Source: DASQHM01 sp035632095 (GTDB taxonomy: Bacteria > Pseudomonadota > Alphaproteobacteria > Ferrovibrionales > Ferrovibrionaceae). From it: a stretch of DNA of 20,048 nt. Of the stretch, positions 7,723 to 15,045 are shown piece by piece; the stretch's first letter is position 1, and each line of letters begins with the position of its first letter. The stretch lies in NCBI GenBank assembly GCA_035632095.1, contig DASQHM010000074.1:1-20048 (forward strand), read 5' to 3'. A program made the translations under genes and the position numbers. The notes under the pieces were generated by a model, which saw nothing but the letters and a program-made list of their open reading frames with translations, ran no database searches and had not been told where the DNA came from.

Positions 7723-7739
7723 TAAAGATATTATCTTTA
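7723..7739. promoter_or_regulatory. Perfect 17-bp palindrome, candidate GntR operator
   Basis: TAAAGATA-T-TATCTTTA is a perfect 8-bp inverted repeat around one base, in an AT-rich island (7720-7770) inside GC-rich sequence, 47 bases before the regulator start. FadR-type GntR proteins bind short palindromes of this size as dimers and often repress their own gene, so this is the obvious operator candidate. It lies between the divergent phosphotransferase and regulator genes. Confidence 0.7.
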
Positions 7740-7764
7740 ATATCGATTATACGGCCGTTATACT
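7736..7764 (+). promoter_or_regulatory. Candidate promoter of the GntR-led operon
   Basis: TATACT (7759-7764) is a fair -10 hexamer. At 17-bp spacing it is paired with a weak -35, TTTAAT (7736-7741), which overlaps the right arm of the palindrome. Transcription would begin around 7771, leaving a very short leader. No Shine-Dalgarno is seen before the ATG at 7786, which fits a near-leaderless transcript. The hexamers are approximate, so this is a suggestion. Confidence 0.4.
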
Positions 7765-7785
7765 TGCGTCCGTTAACAATTGGCG

Positions 7786-8574
7786 ATGCGCGCTAACATC
7801 TTGGCAATCCATACGCTTTTCGACGCCGATCGGAGCGAGCACGCCGGCACCGGCCTTGCGGCGCGCGGCGCGACCCTGTCCTCGCGGATCGTCGCGGAGG
7901 TGCGCGAGGCTTTGCTGGACGGGCGGCTGAAGCCCGGCGATTTCATCGGCGGCGAGAAGGAGATCGGCGCGAGGAGCGGGGTTAGCCGCATCGTCGCTCG
8001 CGACGCGCTGCGCACGCTCGAAGCCTCGGGCGTGGTCGAGATCAAGGTCGGCGCCGGCGGCGGCGCGCGGATCGCCTGCGGCAACCCGCGCCTGTTCGCC
8101 GAAGCGCTGGCCGTTCAGCTGACGCTCGCCGACGTGAGCATCGGCGAAATCCTCGATGCCCAGCGCGCCATAGAGTGTCTTGCCTCCGAACTCGCTGCCC
8201 GCAACGCCACGCCCGCCGATATTCGCGCGCTCGACGCGCTTTGCGATCAGGCCGAGGAACGCCTCGGCGATGCGGACGCGTTCACGCGCGCGAGCCTCGC
8301 CTTCCATCTTGCCGTGGCCGAGGCCTCGCACAATCGCGTCCTCGTGGTGCAACTCATCTCGCTGCAGCACGTGGCCTGGCCGAGGCGCAACCGCACCCTG
8401 ACCCGCAAGGTCGCGCAAGGCATTCTCGCCACCCATCGCGCGCTGCTGCGCCTGATCGAAGCGCGCGACGCCGATGCGGCACGGCGCTTGATGAACGAGC
8501 ACGTTATAATGATCAAAGGCCGGCGCGTGGCCGAGCGCCGCGTCAAGCGGAAACCCGCGAACGTCTGCTGTTGA
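7786..8574 (+). CDS. GntR/FadR-type transcriptional regulator (FCD domain)
   Basis: 262 residues. The N-terminal winged helix-turn-helix spans about 32-97: LSSRIVAEVREALLDGRLKPGDF, then EKEIGARSGVSRIVARDALRTLEASGVVEI and a Gly-rich wing. The FCD effector domain covers about 118-240. FCD domains usually bind a metal through Asp and three His; here His174 (LAFHLAVAEASHN), His217 and His239 are present, but the expected Asp four residues before His174 is Ser170, so the metal or effector site may be altered. The ATG at 7786 is preferred over a TTG at 7780. The stop lies 20 bases before the NMT1-like gene, indicating co-transcription. FadR-type regulators normally sense a substrate of the pathway they control, here presumably the ligand of the downstream transporter (inference). 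Confidence 0.93.
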   Translation: MRANILAIHTLFDADRSEHAGTGLAARGATLSSRIVAEVREALLDGRLKPGDFIGGEKEIGARSGVSRIVARDALRTLEASGVVEIKVGAGGGARIACGNPRLFAEALAVQLTLADVSIGEILDAQRAIECLASELAARNATPADIRALDALCDQAEERLGDADAFTRASLAFHLAVAEASHNRVLVVQLISLQHVAWPRRNRTLTRKVAQGILATHRALLRLIEARDADAARRLMNEHVIMIKGRRVAERRVKRKPANVCC

Positions 8575-8594
8575 GCTCATCCAGGGAGGAAGCC

Positions 8595-9473
8595 ATGGGG
8601 AAATTCGTCATCGCGCCGCATATGCGGTTGCACGAGTGGGTCGCGGAGGAAAAAGGCTACTTCGCCGCGGAAGGCCTCGACTACGAATTTCGCGATCAGC
8701 TCACCTCGAGCGACGGCAAGCGCCACGATCTGGGCGACAAGACCGGCGCCTATCAGACCTTCGAGAAGGGTCGCAGCTCGGACATTTCCTGCGCCTGCCA
8801 CTGGACCGTCAACGTGGCCGCCTCGGCCGGGCACGGCAAGCTGTTCGCCGACGCCTATTCGTTGTCGCCGGCCGGCGTCTTCGTGCCGGCCGATTCCAAG
8901 ATTCGCTCGCCCGAGGATCTCGCCGGCGTGCCGATCTCCGTCGGCTACCAGTCGGGCAGCCATTATTCAACCATCCAGGCGCTCGAACAATACATGCCGC
9001 TGAACGGCATCAAGCTGTCCTTCGCCGACGGTCTGCTGTTCAAGCGCATGGAACTCCTGATCGACGGCAAGGTTCCGGCGGCGGCGCTGTTCAGCGGGCC
9101 GTACTACTTCATGGAGCAGCTCGGCTTCCGCAAGGTAATCGATACCACCTTCATGATGGCCAACATGCTGACGGGCGAGCCCGACATGGACGATGTGCGC
9201 AAGTACTTCCGGGCGCTTCGCTTGGCGCAGCGCGACATCGACCTCCGCCCCGATCGCTACACGCACTACTACAAGAAGGAATTTCCCGAACGCTTCCACG
9301 CCGCCATGGACACGCGCCGCTGGGGCCCGGGCGAGCGCATCGTGTTCGAGCCCTATACGCAGGCGGCGTTCGATGAGTCCTTCGCCTGGATCGCCGAGCG
9401 GGGCATCTTCCCGGAAGGCCAGATGGGCTCCGGCGACTACCGGGCGTCCGTCTGCACGCTGGCGGCGGAATAG
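8595..9473 (+). CDS. NMT1/THI5-like (SsuA-type) periplasmic-binding-fold protein without signal peptide
   Basis: 292 residues with the type-2 periplasmic-binding fold of the NMT1/THI5/SsuA group: a start of FVIAPHMRLHEWVAEEKGYF with EGLDYEF, an interdomain segment GVFVPADSKIRSPEDLAGVPISVGYQSGSHYST, and a second lobe ending in AWIAERGIFPEGQ. Unlike transporter subunits it begins directly with the first beta strand and has no signal peptide or lipobox, so it should stay in the cytosol. The segment SSDISCACHWTVN (Cys66, Cys68, His69) is a distinctive cysteine/histidine cluster. The frame is open upstream into the GntR gene, but GGGAGGA at 8584-8590 fixes the ATG at 8595. Roles consistent with this are a cytosolic enzyme, as in THI5-type pyrimidine synthases, or a ligand-binding accessory protein; neither is demonstrated. 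Confidence 0.88.
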   Translation: MGKFVIAPHMRLHEWVAEEKGYFAAEGLDYEFRDQLTSSDGKRHDLGDKTGAYQTFEKGRSSDISCACHWTVNVAASAGHGKLFADAYSLSPAGVFVPADSKIRSPEDLAGVPISVGYQSGSHYSTIQALEQYMPLNGIKLSFADGLLFKRMELLIDGKVPAAALFSGPYYFMEQLGFRKVIDTTFMMANMLTGEPDMDDVRKYFRALRLAQRDIDLRPDRYTHYYKKEFPERFHAAMDTRRWGPGERIVFEPYTQAAFDESFAWIAERGIFPEGQMGSGDYRASVCTLAAE

Positions 9474-9615
9474 CGGGAACCTCGTGCTAAGGCGCTGAGA
9501 GCACTGGCAAAGCGGGGGGCGGCCGGGATAGACTGGCGCCCGCCGGACGGGCGGGGCTCAAGCCTCGCGCCCGAAGAACAAGATGCGGCCGGCGCGTAAA
9601 TCTGGGAGGGAGGCA
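9474..9615 (+). other. Leader region of the liv-type transporter genes
   Basis: A 142-bp gap separates the NMT1-like gene from the binding-protein gene. It contains a 6-bp hairpin CGCCCG-ccgga-CGGGCG (9537-9553) in a very GC-rich tract. There is no T-run, so it is not a clear terminator, and I see no convincing -35/-10 pair. The transporter may be read through from upstream, with the hairpin limiting or processing the message, or may have its own unrecognised promoter. Confidence 0.4.
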
Positions 9616-10827
9616 ATGACTTATAAAGCGCTCTTGCTGGGGGCGGCCCTTGGGCTGGCTTCCGCCGCCGTCACGGCGCCGTTCGCGGCCGCCGATACGG
9701 TGAAGGTCGGCGTGGTGCTGACCTATTCCGGCGTCAACGCCGAATACGGCGATCAAATCACCCGCGCCATGGAGCTTTATCAAAAGCTGCATGCCGCCGA
9801 CATCGCGCCGAACAAGGTCGAGTTCATCAAGCGCGATTCCAAGGCGCCGAACGGCGCCGCGGCCAAGACCGAAGTGCAGGAGCTCATCACCCAGGACAAG
9901 GTGAACATGCTGGCGGGCTTCGTGTTCTCGCCGGACGCGATCGCCAGCGCGCCGCTGGCGACCGAGGCGAAGATCCCGATGATCGTGCTCAATGCCGGCA
10001 CGGCGTGGATCACCAATCTCTCGCCCTATATCGCGCGCACGTCCTTCTCCATGTGGCAGTCCGGCTATCCGATGGGCATCTACGCGGCGAAAGAGCTGAA
10101 GTGCAAGACCGCTGCGGTCGGCTACACCGACTATCCGCCGGGCAAGGACAGCCTCGAGGCGTTCAAGCGCGGCTACGTCGGCAACGGCGGCCAGATGGTC
10201 GATGAAGTGCCCATGGGCAATCCGGCGCAGGTGCCGGACTTCACCCCGTTCTTCCAGCGCGTGAAGGACAAGAAGCCCGATTGCTTCTACGTCTTCGTGC
10301 CTGCCGGCGTGCATGCCACTGCCGTGGTCAAGACCTACAACGATCTCGGCATGCGCAAAGCCGGCGTGAAACTGATCGGCCCGGGCGACATCATCCAGGA
10401 CACCAAGCTGCAGCAGATGGGCGACAACGCGGTCGGCCTGCTGACCATGGGCAACTACGCCGCCGACTTCAAGAACCCTGCGAACGTGGCCTTCGTGAAA
10501 GCCTGGAAAGAGGCTTACGGCAAGGATTCGACGCCCGACTTCATGGCGGTCGCCGGTTGGGACGGCACGGCGGCGATCTTCCACGTGGTGAAAGTGCTGA
10601 ACGGCAAGATCGATCCGGACAAGGCCATGGCGGCGCTGAAGGGCTGGAAGTTCAACTCTCCGCGCGGCCCGATCATGATTGACCCCGACACGCGCGACGT
10701 GGTGCAGAACGAATACGTGGAGAAGGTCATTAAGGTCGGCGACAAGCTCGGCGTCGAAGTCGTGCACACCACCACTGCCGTCAAAGATCCGTGCAAGGAG
10801 CTGAAGGTCGACAAGTGCGGTCAATAG
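9616..10827 (+). CDS. ABC transporter substrate-binding protein, LivK/Peripla_BP_6 type
   Basis: 403 residues. A classical signal peptide occupies 1-26 (Lys4, a hydrophobic Leu/Ala core, cleavage likely after AAA before DTVKVG), so the mature protein is periplasmic. The mature start VKVGVVLTYSGVNAEYGDQITRAMELY is the type-1 fold of branched-chain amino acid/amide binding proteins. Further segments are KVEFIKRDSKAPNGAAAKTEVQELI, MLAGFVFSPDAIASAPLATEAKIPMIVLNA and MAVAGWDGTAAIFHVVK. An ATG at 9583 is in frame, but GGGAGGGAGG at 9604-9613 selects 9616. The closest recognisable class is the group that imports aromatic or aliphatic acids and amides rather than Leu itself, so the ligand should not be assumed to be a branched-chain amino acid. 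It heads the livKHMGF-like block. Confidence 0.95.
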   Translation: MTYKALLLGAALGLASAAVTAPFAAADTVKVGVVLTYSGVNAEYGDQITRAMELYQKLHAADIAPNKVEFIKRDSKAPNGAAAKTEVQELITQDKVNMLAGFVFSPDAIASAPLATEAKIPMIVLNAGTAWITNLSPYIARTSFSMWQSGYPMGIYAAKELKCKTAAVGYTDYPPGKDSLEAFKRGYVGNGGQMVDEVPMGNPAQVPDFTPFFQRVKDKKPDCFYVFVPAGVHATAVVKTYNDLGMRKAGVKLIGPGDIIQDTKLQQMGDNAVGLLTMGNYAADFKNPANVAFVKAWKEAYGKDSTPDFMAVAGWDGTAAIFHVVKVLNGKIDPDKAMAALKGWKFNSPRGPIMIDPDTRDVVQNEYVEKVIKVGDKLGVEVVHTTTAVKDPCKELKVDKCGQ

Positions 10828-10877
10828 GCGCGGCGTCGTTCGGCTGACCGCGCCATATCGGGGCCGGCCGGGGAGCA

Positions 10878-11750
10878 ATGGCCCATATCGCTGATGTAAC
10901 GTTCAATTTGCTGTTCGACGGGCTGGCCTACGGGATGATCCTGTTCATCATCTCCGTAGGCCTTTCCGTCACCATGGGCCTGATGGGTTTCGTCAACCTG
11001 GCCCATGGCGCGTTCGCCATGGCCGGCGGCTTCGTCACGGTGACGTTGGTCGGCAAGCTCGGCATGCCGTTCCTGCCGGCGCTGCTGCTCGCCTCCGTCG
11101 TCGTCGGCGCGGCCAGCGTGCCGTTCGAGCGCCTGCTTTACCGCCGCCTCTACAAGGCCGGCGAGCTCGACCAGGTATTGATGAGCGTCGGCCTGGTGCT
11201 GATCGCGGGCGCCGCCTTTACGTTCGTCTATGGCCCCGCGCCGCAAGCCCTGAAATTGCCGGCGGCGCTCGACGGTCCGGTCACGGTGTTCGGCCAATCG
11301 CTGTCGGCCTACCGCCTTTTCATGGTCGCCGTCGGGTTTCTGCTCATCGCCGCGCTGTGGTTCGCGTTCGAGCGCACCGGCGTCGGCGCCCGCGTTCGCG
11401 CGGCGGTGGACAATCGCCGCATGGCGCAATCCCTCGGCATCGACGTGGACCTGCTGTTCACCCTCACATTCGCGCTCGGCAGCGGATTGGCGGCGCTCGG
11501 CGGCGGATTGGCGGTGGACATCACAGGGTTGACGCCGGCATTCGCCGTGCAGTACCTGGTGTTCTTCCTCATCGTCGTGGCGGTGGGCGGCCTCGGCAGC
11601 CTCAAGGGCGCGTTTGTCGCGGCCCTGCTGCTCGGCATCATCGACAACGCGGGGAAGTACCTCTATCCGGAAGGCGGCGGCTATTTCATCTACGCCGCCA
11701 CCATGCTTCTGCTGTTGCTGCGGCCGGCGGGACTCTATGGCCGCGGCTGA
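10878..11750 (+). CDS. livH: Branched-chain amino acid-type ABC permease, LivH family
   Basis: A 290-residue inner-membrane permease with about eight hydrophobic helices. Family hallmarks are the N-terminal GLAYGMILFIISVGLSVTMG, the GFVNLAHGAFAMAGGF segment, and the cytoplasmic coupling loop RTGVGARVRAAVDNRRMAQSLGID preceding FALGSGLAALGGGLA. The C-terminal part has VVAVGGLGSLKGAFVAALLLGIIDN, as in LivH. The start is supported by GGGGAG about five bases upstream of the ATG at 10878. The last 14 bases overlap the start of the LivM gene, so the two permeases should be made together and form the heteromeric channel. The gene symbol denotes the family; the substrate is not established. Confidence 0.95.
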   Translation: MAHIADVTFNLLFDGLAYGMILFIISVGLSVTMGLMGFVNLAHGAFAMAGGFVTVTLVGKLGMPFLPALLLASVVVGAASVPFERLLYRRLYKAGELDQVLMSVGLVLIAGAAFTFVYGPAPQALKLPAALDGPVTVFGQSLSAYRLFMVAVGFLLIAALWFAFERTGVGARVRAAVDNRRMAQSLGIDVDLLFTLTFALGSGLAALGGGLAVDITGLTPAFAVQYLVFFLIVVAVGGLGSLKGAFVAALLLGIIDNAGKYLYPEGGGYFIYAATMLLLLLRPAGLYGRG

Positions 11751-12726
11751 CTCGGCGGTCACGTTCCTGACCGAGCGGCATCGCTGGCACTGGTCCGAGG
11801 CGCTGCCCTGGATCGTCGCGGTCGGCTGCTTCTTCGTCTTTCCGGGCTATCTCGCCTTTGGCGCGCAGATCCTCATCGCGATCCTGTTTGCGCTTTCGCT
11901 CGACCTGATCCTCGGCTACGCCGGCATCGTCACGCTCGGCCACGCGGCGTTCTTCGGCGCGGGCGCCTATACGGCGGGCCTGCTCGCGGCCAGACTGGGC
12001 TGGAGCGAGCCGCTGTCCTGTCTCGTTCTCGGCGCGGTCGCGGCGGCGGCGCTCGGCTTCGTGTCCGGCTGGTTCCTGCTTCGCTACGCCGGGCTCACGC
12101 TCCTGATGCTCACTCTCGCCGCAGCCGTGCTGCTCAGCGAGTTCGCCAATGCGCAAGCCGACATAACCGGCGGCTTCGACGGCGTGACCGGCATCGAGAT
12201 GTGGCCGCTGTTCGGCGTGTTCAACTACGATCTTTACGGCCATACCAATTATGTTTATGCGCTTGCCACGCTCTTCGCTGTATTTCTGGCCGCGCGGCGC
12301 ATCGTGCACTCGCCGTTCGGCCAGGCGCTGATCGGCATTCGCGAAAACACCAACCGCATGCGCGCCATCGGCTCGCCCGTGCACCGGCGCCTGGTGACCG
12401 TGTACACGATTTCCGCCGGCATGGCCGGTATCGCCGGGGCGCTGTTCGCCGAGACCAATGCCTTCGTGACGCTCGACGTGTTGAGCTTCCAGCGTTCGGC
12501 CGCCGTGCTGGTGATGCTGATCTTCGGCGGCACGGGGCGGCTCTACGGCGCCTTTTTCGGCGCGGCGATCTACATGCTGCTGGAGCACAATCTCGCCAAG
12601 CTCAATCCGCAGTTCTGGGAGTTCGGCCTCGGCGCCGCGCTCGTGCTCACCGTTTTGTTCGCGCGGCGCGGCCTGCTAGGTCTCGTCGAGGATTTCGGCG
12701 CCAGGTTCCGGAGCGCGCCATCGTGA
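11737..12726 (+). CDS. livM: Branched-chain amino acid-type ABC permease, LivM family
   Basis: A 329-residue second permease. Family segments are LSLDLILGYAGIVTLGHAAFFGAGAYTAG, then FLLRYAGLTLLMLTLAAAVLLSEFANAQADITGGFDGVTGI, and the coupling loop SPFGQALIGIRENTNRMRAIGSPV. The C-terminal helix pair contains VLVMLIFGGTGRLYGAFFGAA. The reading frame is open upstream inside livH, but that upstream translation is not LivM-like. The ATG at 11737, overlapping livH by 14 bp, gives the normal N-terminus with a short soluble stretch before the first membrane helix. The stop overlaps the GTG start of the ATPase gene (GTGA), completing a translationally coupled chain. Confidence 0.94.
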   Translation: MAAADSAVTFLTERHRWHWSEALPWIVAVGCFFVFPGYLAFGAQILIAILFALSLDLILGYAGIVTLGHAAFFGAGAYTAGLLAARLGWSEPLSCLVLGAVAAAALGFVSGWFLLRYAGLTLLMLTLAAAVLLSEFANAQADITGGFDGVTGIEMWPLFGVFNYDLYGHTNYVYALATLFAVFLAARRIVHSPFGQALIGIRENTNRMRAIGSPVHRRLVTVYTISAGMAGIAGALFAETNAFVTLDVLSFQRSAAVLVMLIFGGTGRLYGAFFGAAIYMLLEHNLAKLNPQFWEFGLGAALVLTVLFARRGLLGLVEDFGARFRSAPS

Positions 12727-13475
12727 GCGGGGTTGCGTTGCAGACCGCCGGACTGTGCAAGAGCTTCGGCGCGATCCAGGTGGCCGTCGACATCGACTTC
12801 GCGCTCGAGTCCGGCGCGCGCCACGCCCTGATCGGACCGAACGGCGCCGGCAAGACCAGCTTCGTCAATCTGCTGACCGGCGCGCTCAGACCCTCGGCCG
12901 GACGGGTGATGCTGCACGGCGAAGACGTCACCGCCCTCGACCAGATCGCGCGGGCGCGGCGCGGCATCGCGCGAACCTTCCAGATCAACCAGCTGTTCCG
13001 GGGCTTGAGCGTGCTCGAAAACGTCTGCCTCGCGGTGGCGGAACGCATCGGCGCATGCGGCGAACTCTGGCGCCCCATGGGCCGGCAACGGGCGGTCATC
13101 GCCGAGGCCATGGCGCTGCTCGAGGAAGTGCGCCTGGCCGGCGACGCGGCGAAGCCGGTGAAGCAGCTGGCCTATGGGCGCCAACGCCTGGTGGAACTCG
13201 CGATCGCGCTGGGTCAAAGGCCGAAGGTTTTGCTGCTCGACGAACCGGCGGCCGGCGTGCCATCCGCCGAAAGCCACATCATTCTCGATGCGGTGGACCG
13301 GCTGCCGGCGGATATCGCCGTGCTGATGATCGAACACGACATGGCACTGGTGTTCCGTTTCGCCAAACTCGTGACCGTCATGGTCGCGGGCGCCGTCCTG
13401 ACCCAGGGCGCGCCGGACGAGATCGCGGCCGATCCGCGCGTGCGCGCGGTTTATCTCGGCGGCGCTCATGTCTGA
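12723..13475 (+). CDS. livG: ABC transporter ATP-binding protein, LivG family
   Basis: 250 residues starting at GTG in a GTGA overlap with livM. Walker A is GPNGAGKTS (38-46), the Q-loop lies in ARTFQINQLF (83-92), Walker B is VLLLDEP (169-175) and the switch His is in MIEHDMALVF (His205). The signature is LAYGRQRLVEL (149-159), the LivG-style replacement for LSGGQ. The D-loop region reads PAAGVPSAES rather than the common PAAGLNPxET; the switch residues are intact, so the protein should be active. The hydrophilic LivG insert after ENV is present. It partners LivF on the cytoplasmic face of the LivH/LivM channel. Its last 8 bases overlap the next ATPase gene. The frame is open far upstream inside livM, but that is a shadow. 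Confidence 0.94.
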   Translation: MSGVALQTAGLCKSFGAIQVAVDIDFALESGARHALIGPNGAGKTSFVNLLTGALRPSAGRVMLHGEDVTALDQIARARRGIARTFQINQLFRGLSVLENVCLAVAERIGACGELWRPMGRQRAVIAEAMALLEEVRLAGDAAKPVKQLAYGRQRLVELAIALGQRPKVLLLDEPAAGVPSAESHIILDAVDRLPADIAVLMIEHDMALVFRFAKLVTVMVAGAVLTQGAPDEIAADPRVRAVYLGGAHV

Positions 13476-14181
13476 CGCGGCGCTCGCCCTTGAGAACGTC
13501 ACGGCCGGCTACGGCGAGACGAAGGTGCTGGAGGATTTGTCCCTTGCGATCGGGCGCGGCGAGAGCGTCAGCCTGATCGGCCGCAATGGCGTCGGCAAAT
13601 CCACGCTGCTGGCAGCCATCATGGGTCACGCGACCTTGCACGGTGGCCGCATCGCGCTTGATGGCCGCGACATATCGCGCTTGGCCCCGCACCGGCGCGC
13701 GCGCGCAGGTCTCGGCTGGGTGCCGCAGGAGAGGGAAATATTCGCCTCGCTGAGCGTCGAGGAAAATCTCGACGTGGCGGCTCGCCCCGGCCGCTGGACC
13801 AAGGGCGCCGTGTTCGACCTGTTTCCCCATCTCGCGGCTCGGCGGCGCAATGGCGGCATGCAGCTTTCGGGCGGCGAGCAACAGATGTTGTCGATCGCCC
13901 GCGCTCTCATGGGCAATCCGCGCGTGCTGCTCATGGACGAGCCGTCCGAAGGCTTGGCGCCGACGGTGGTCGAGGAACTCAGCCGCTCCATGCAGCGTCT
14001 GCGCGACGAGCACGACCTGACGATCGTGCTGGTGGAGCAACGCACTACTCTGGCGCTGGAATTCTCCGCCCGCACGGTGGTGATGGACCGCGGGCGCGCG
14101 ACCTATGACGGCCCGAGCCGTGCCTTGGCCGACGATCCCGCCCGGCTCGAAGCGCTCATCGGCGTGTCTTCGGGCCTTTGA
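13468..14181 (+). CDS. livF: ABC transporter ATP-binding protein, LivF family
   Basis: A 237-residue second ATPase of the importer. Walker A is GRNGVGKST (38-46), followed by the LivF-typical GWVPQEREIFASLSVEENL (83-101). The signature LSGGEQQML is at 133-141, Walker B is VLLMDEPSEGLAP (153-165), and VEQ in place of a switch-His motif is usual for LivF (about 189-191). All ATPase elements are intact. The start overlaps livG by 8 bp, so the five transporter genes run without real gaps from livH onward. The gene ends 51 bases before the stop of a convergent SDR gene; the gap holds a short palindrome-like repeat rather than a clear terminator. Confidence 0.95.
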   Translation: MSDAALALENVTAGYGETKVLEDLSLAIGRGESVSLIGRNGVGKSTLLAAIMGHATLHGGRIALDGRDISRLAPHRRARAGLGWVPQEREIFASLSVEENLDVAARPGRWTKGAVFDLFPHLAARRRNGGMQLSGGEQQMLSIARALMGNPRVLLMDEPSEGLAPTVVEELSRSMQRLRDEHDLTIVLVEQRTTLALEFSARTVVMDRGRATYDGPSRALADDPARLEALIGVSSGL

Positions 14182-14200
14182 GGGCGGAGATGCGCACTCG

Positions 14201-14219
14201 CCCAGGGCTTGTCGAAGGG
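14201..14219. repeat. Short REP-like intergenic element
   Basis: CCCAGGGCTTGTCGAAGGG lies between the tails of livF and the convergent SDR gene. It closely resembles the dispersed element CCCTGAGCTTGTCGAAGGG that occurs many times between genes in numerous GC-rich bacteria, differing at two positions. The core CTT-GTCG-AAG can form a small hairpin. I see only this one copy in the window. The identification rests on memory of the motif. Confidence 0.45.
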
Positions 14220-14232
14220 TGACGCCGCCACC

Positions 14233-14991
14233 TCACAGATACACCGTGCCGCCGTCGACCATGATGGTTTGGCCGGTCACGAAATGGCTGGCGTCGCTGG
14301 CGAGATAAAGGATCGTGCCGGTCAGGTCGCCGGTCTCCAGATTGCGCTGCAAGGTCTGGCCGGCGGCGATCACCTGTTTCGCCTTTTCCAGCTTGTCGCC
14401 CATGAATTCCGCCGTACCCTCGGTCATCACGGCCGAAGGCGCCACGGCGTTGACGCGGATCCAGTCGCGGCCGAGTTCGCGGGCGAGGCCACGCGTCAAT
14501 CCGATCACGGCACCCTTCGACGTCGTGTAGTGCAGCGCGTAAGGCAGGCCGAAGACCGCGGCAAGCGACGTGATGTTGATGATGCTGCCACCCTTTTGCT
14601 TGCGCATGGCCGGCACCACGGCCTTGCAGCAATTCCAGATGCCTTTGACGTTGACCGCCATCGCCGCGTCCCAATCGGCTTCCGGCAGCTGATCGAAGCG
14701 CCCGCCCTGCAGACTTCCGTAGAGAGCTGCATTGTTCACCAGCACGTCGATGCGGCCGAAGCTCGCGACCGTCTTTTCCGCCATGGCGGCGGCGCTCTTC
14801 ATGTCGGCGACGTCGAGCTTCACGCCGATGGCCTTGCCGCCGCTCTTGGTCACCGCCGCAACCGTGTCCGCGCAGTCGCGCATGTCGCCGACGACGACCG
14901 CGGCGCCCTCCTTGGCCAGCGCTTCCGCGTAGGCCTTGCCCAAGCCGCGCGCGGCGCCGGTGATGATGGCGACCTTTCCTTCAAGGGTCAC
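14233..14991 (-). CDS. SDR family NAD(P)-dependent oxidoreductase
   Basis: A complete classical SDR of 252 residues. The cofactor motif TGAARGLG is at 11-18, an acidic position after the second strand (GDMRD) suggests NAD preference, and NNAA is at 86-89. The catalytic residues Asn114, Ser142, Tyr155 and Lys159 (YTTSKG) are all present. The C-terminus LASDASHFVTGQTIMVDGGTVYL is typical. Translation begins at GTG with GGGAGGA about six bases upstream. It likely oxidises or reduces a hydroxyl or keto group of a small metabolite in the cytosol; the substrate cannot be read from the sequence. It follows the deacylase gene on the same strand after 54 bases, suggesting co-transcription, and converges with livF. 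Its intact active site contrasts with the SDR-fold protein at the left end of the window. Confidence 0.95.
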   Translation of the reverse strand: MTLEGKVAIITGAARGLGKAYAEALAKEGAAVVVGDMRDCADTVAAVTKSGGKAIGVKLDVADMKSAAAMAEKTVASFGRIDVLVNNAALYGSLQGGRFDQLPEADWDAAMAVNVKGIWNCCKAVVPAMRKQKGGSIINITSLAAVFGLPYALHYTTSKGAVIGLTRGLARELGRDWIRVNAVAPSAVMTEGTAEFMGDKLEKAKQVIAAGQTLQRNLETGDLTGTILYLASDASHFVTGQTIMVDGGTVYL

Positions 14992-15045
14992 GATAGTCCT
15001 CCCGAATTTTCGTTGCGCCGAGGGTAGGGGCGGCGGCCGTCCCGG

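Noticed and set aside
9537..9553. Hairpin CGCCCG-ccgga-CGGGCG considered as an intrinsic terminator before the transporter genes
   Set aside because: The stem is only 6 bp and no T-run follows; in a GC-rich spacer such stems arise often. Kept only as a note on the leader region.
9487..10878. A 463-codon minus-strand reading frame opposite the LivK-type gene
   Set aside because: The sense strand encodes a convincing binding protein with signal peptide and ribosome binding site; the antisense product is His/Arg/Asp-rich and resembles nothing.
11479..11517. Direct repeat GGCGGATTGGCGG-like within livH
   Set aside because: It encodes the Gly/Ala/Leu-rich GLAALGGGLA membrane segment conserved in the LivH family, so the repeat follows from the protein sequence.
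14182..14203. GGGCG...CGCCC stem after livF considered as a terminator
   Set aside because: A 5-bp stem with a bulge and no T-tract; not separable from GC-rich background.
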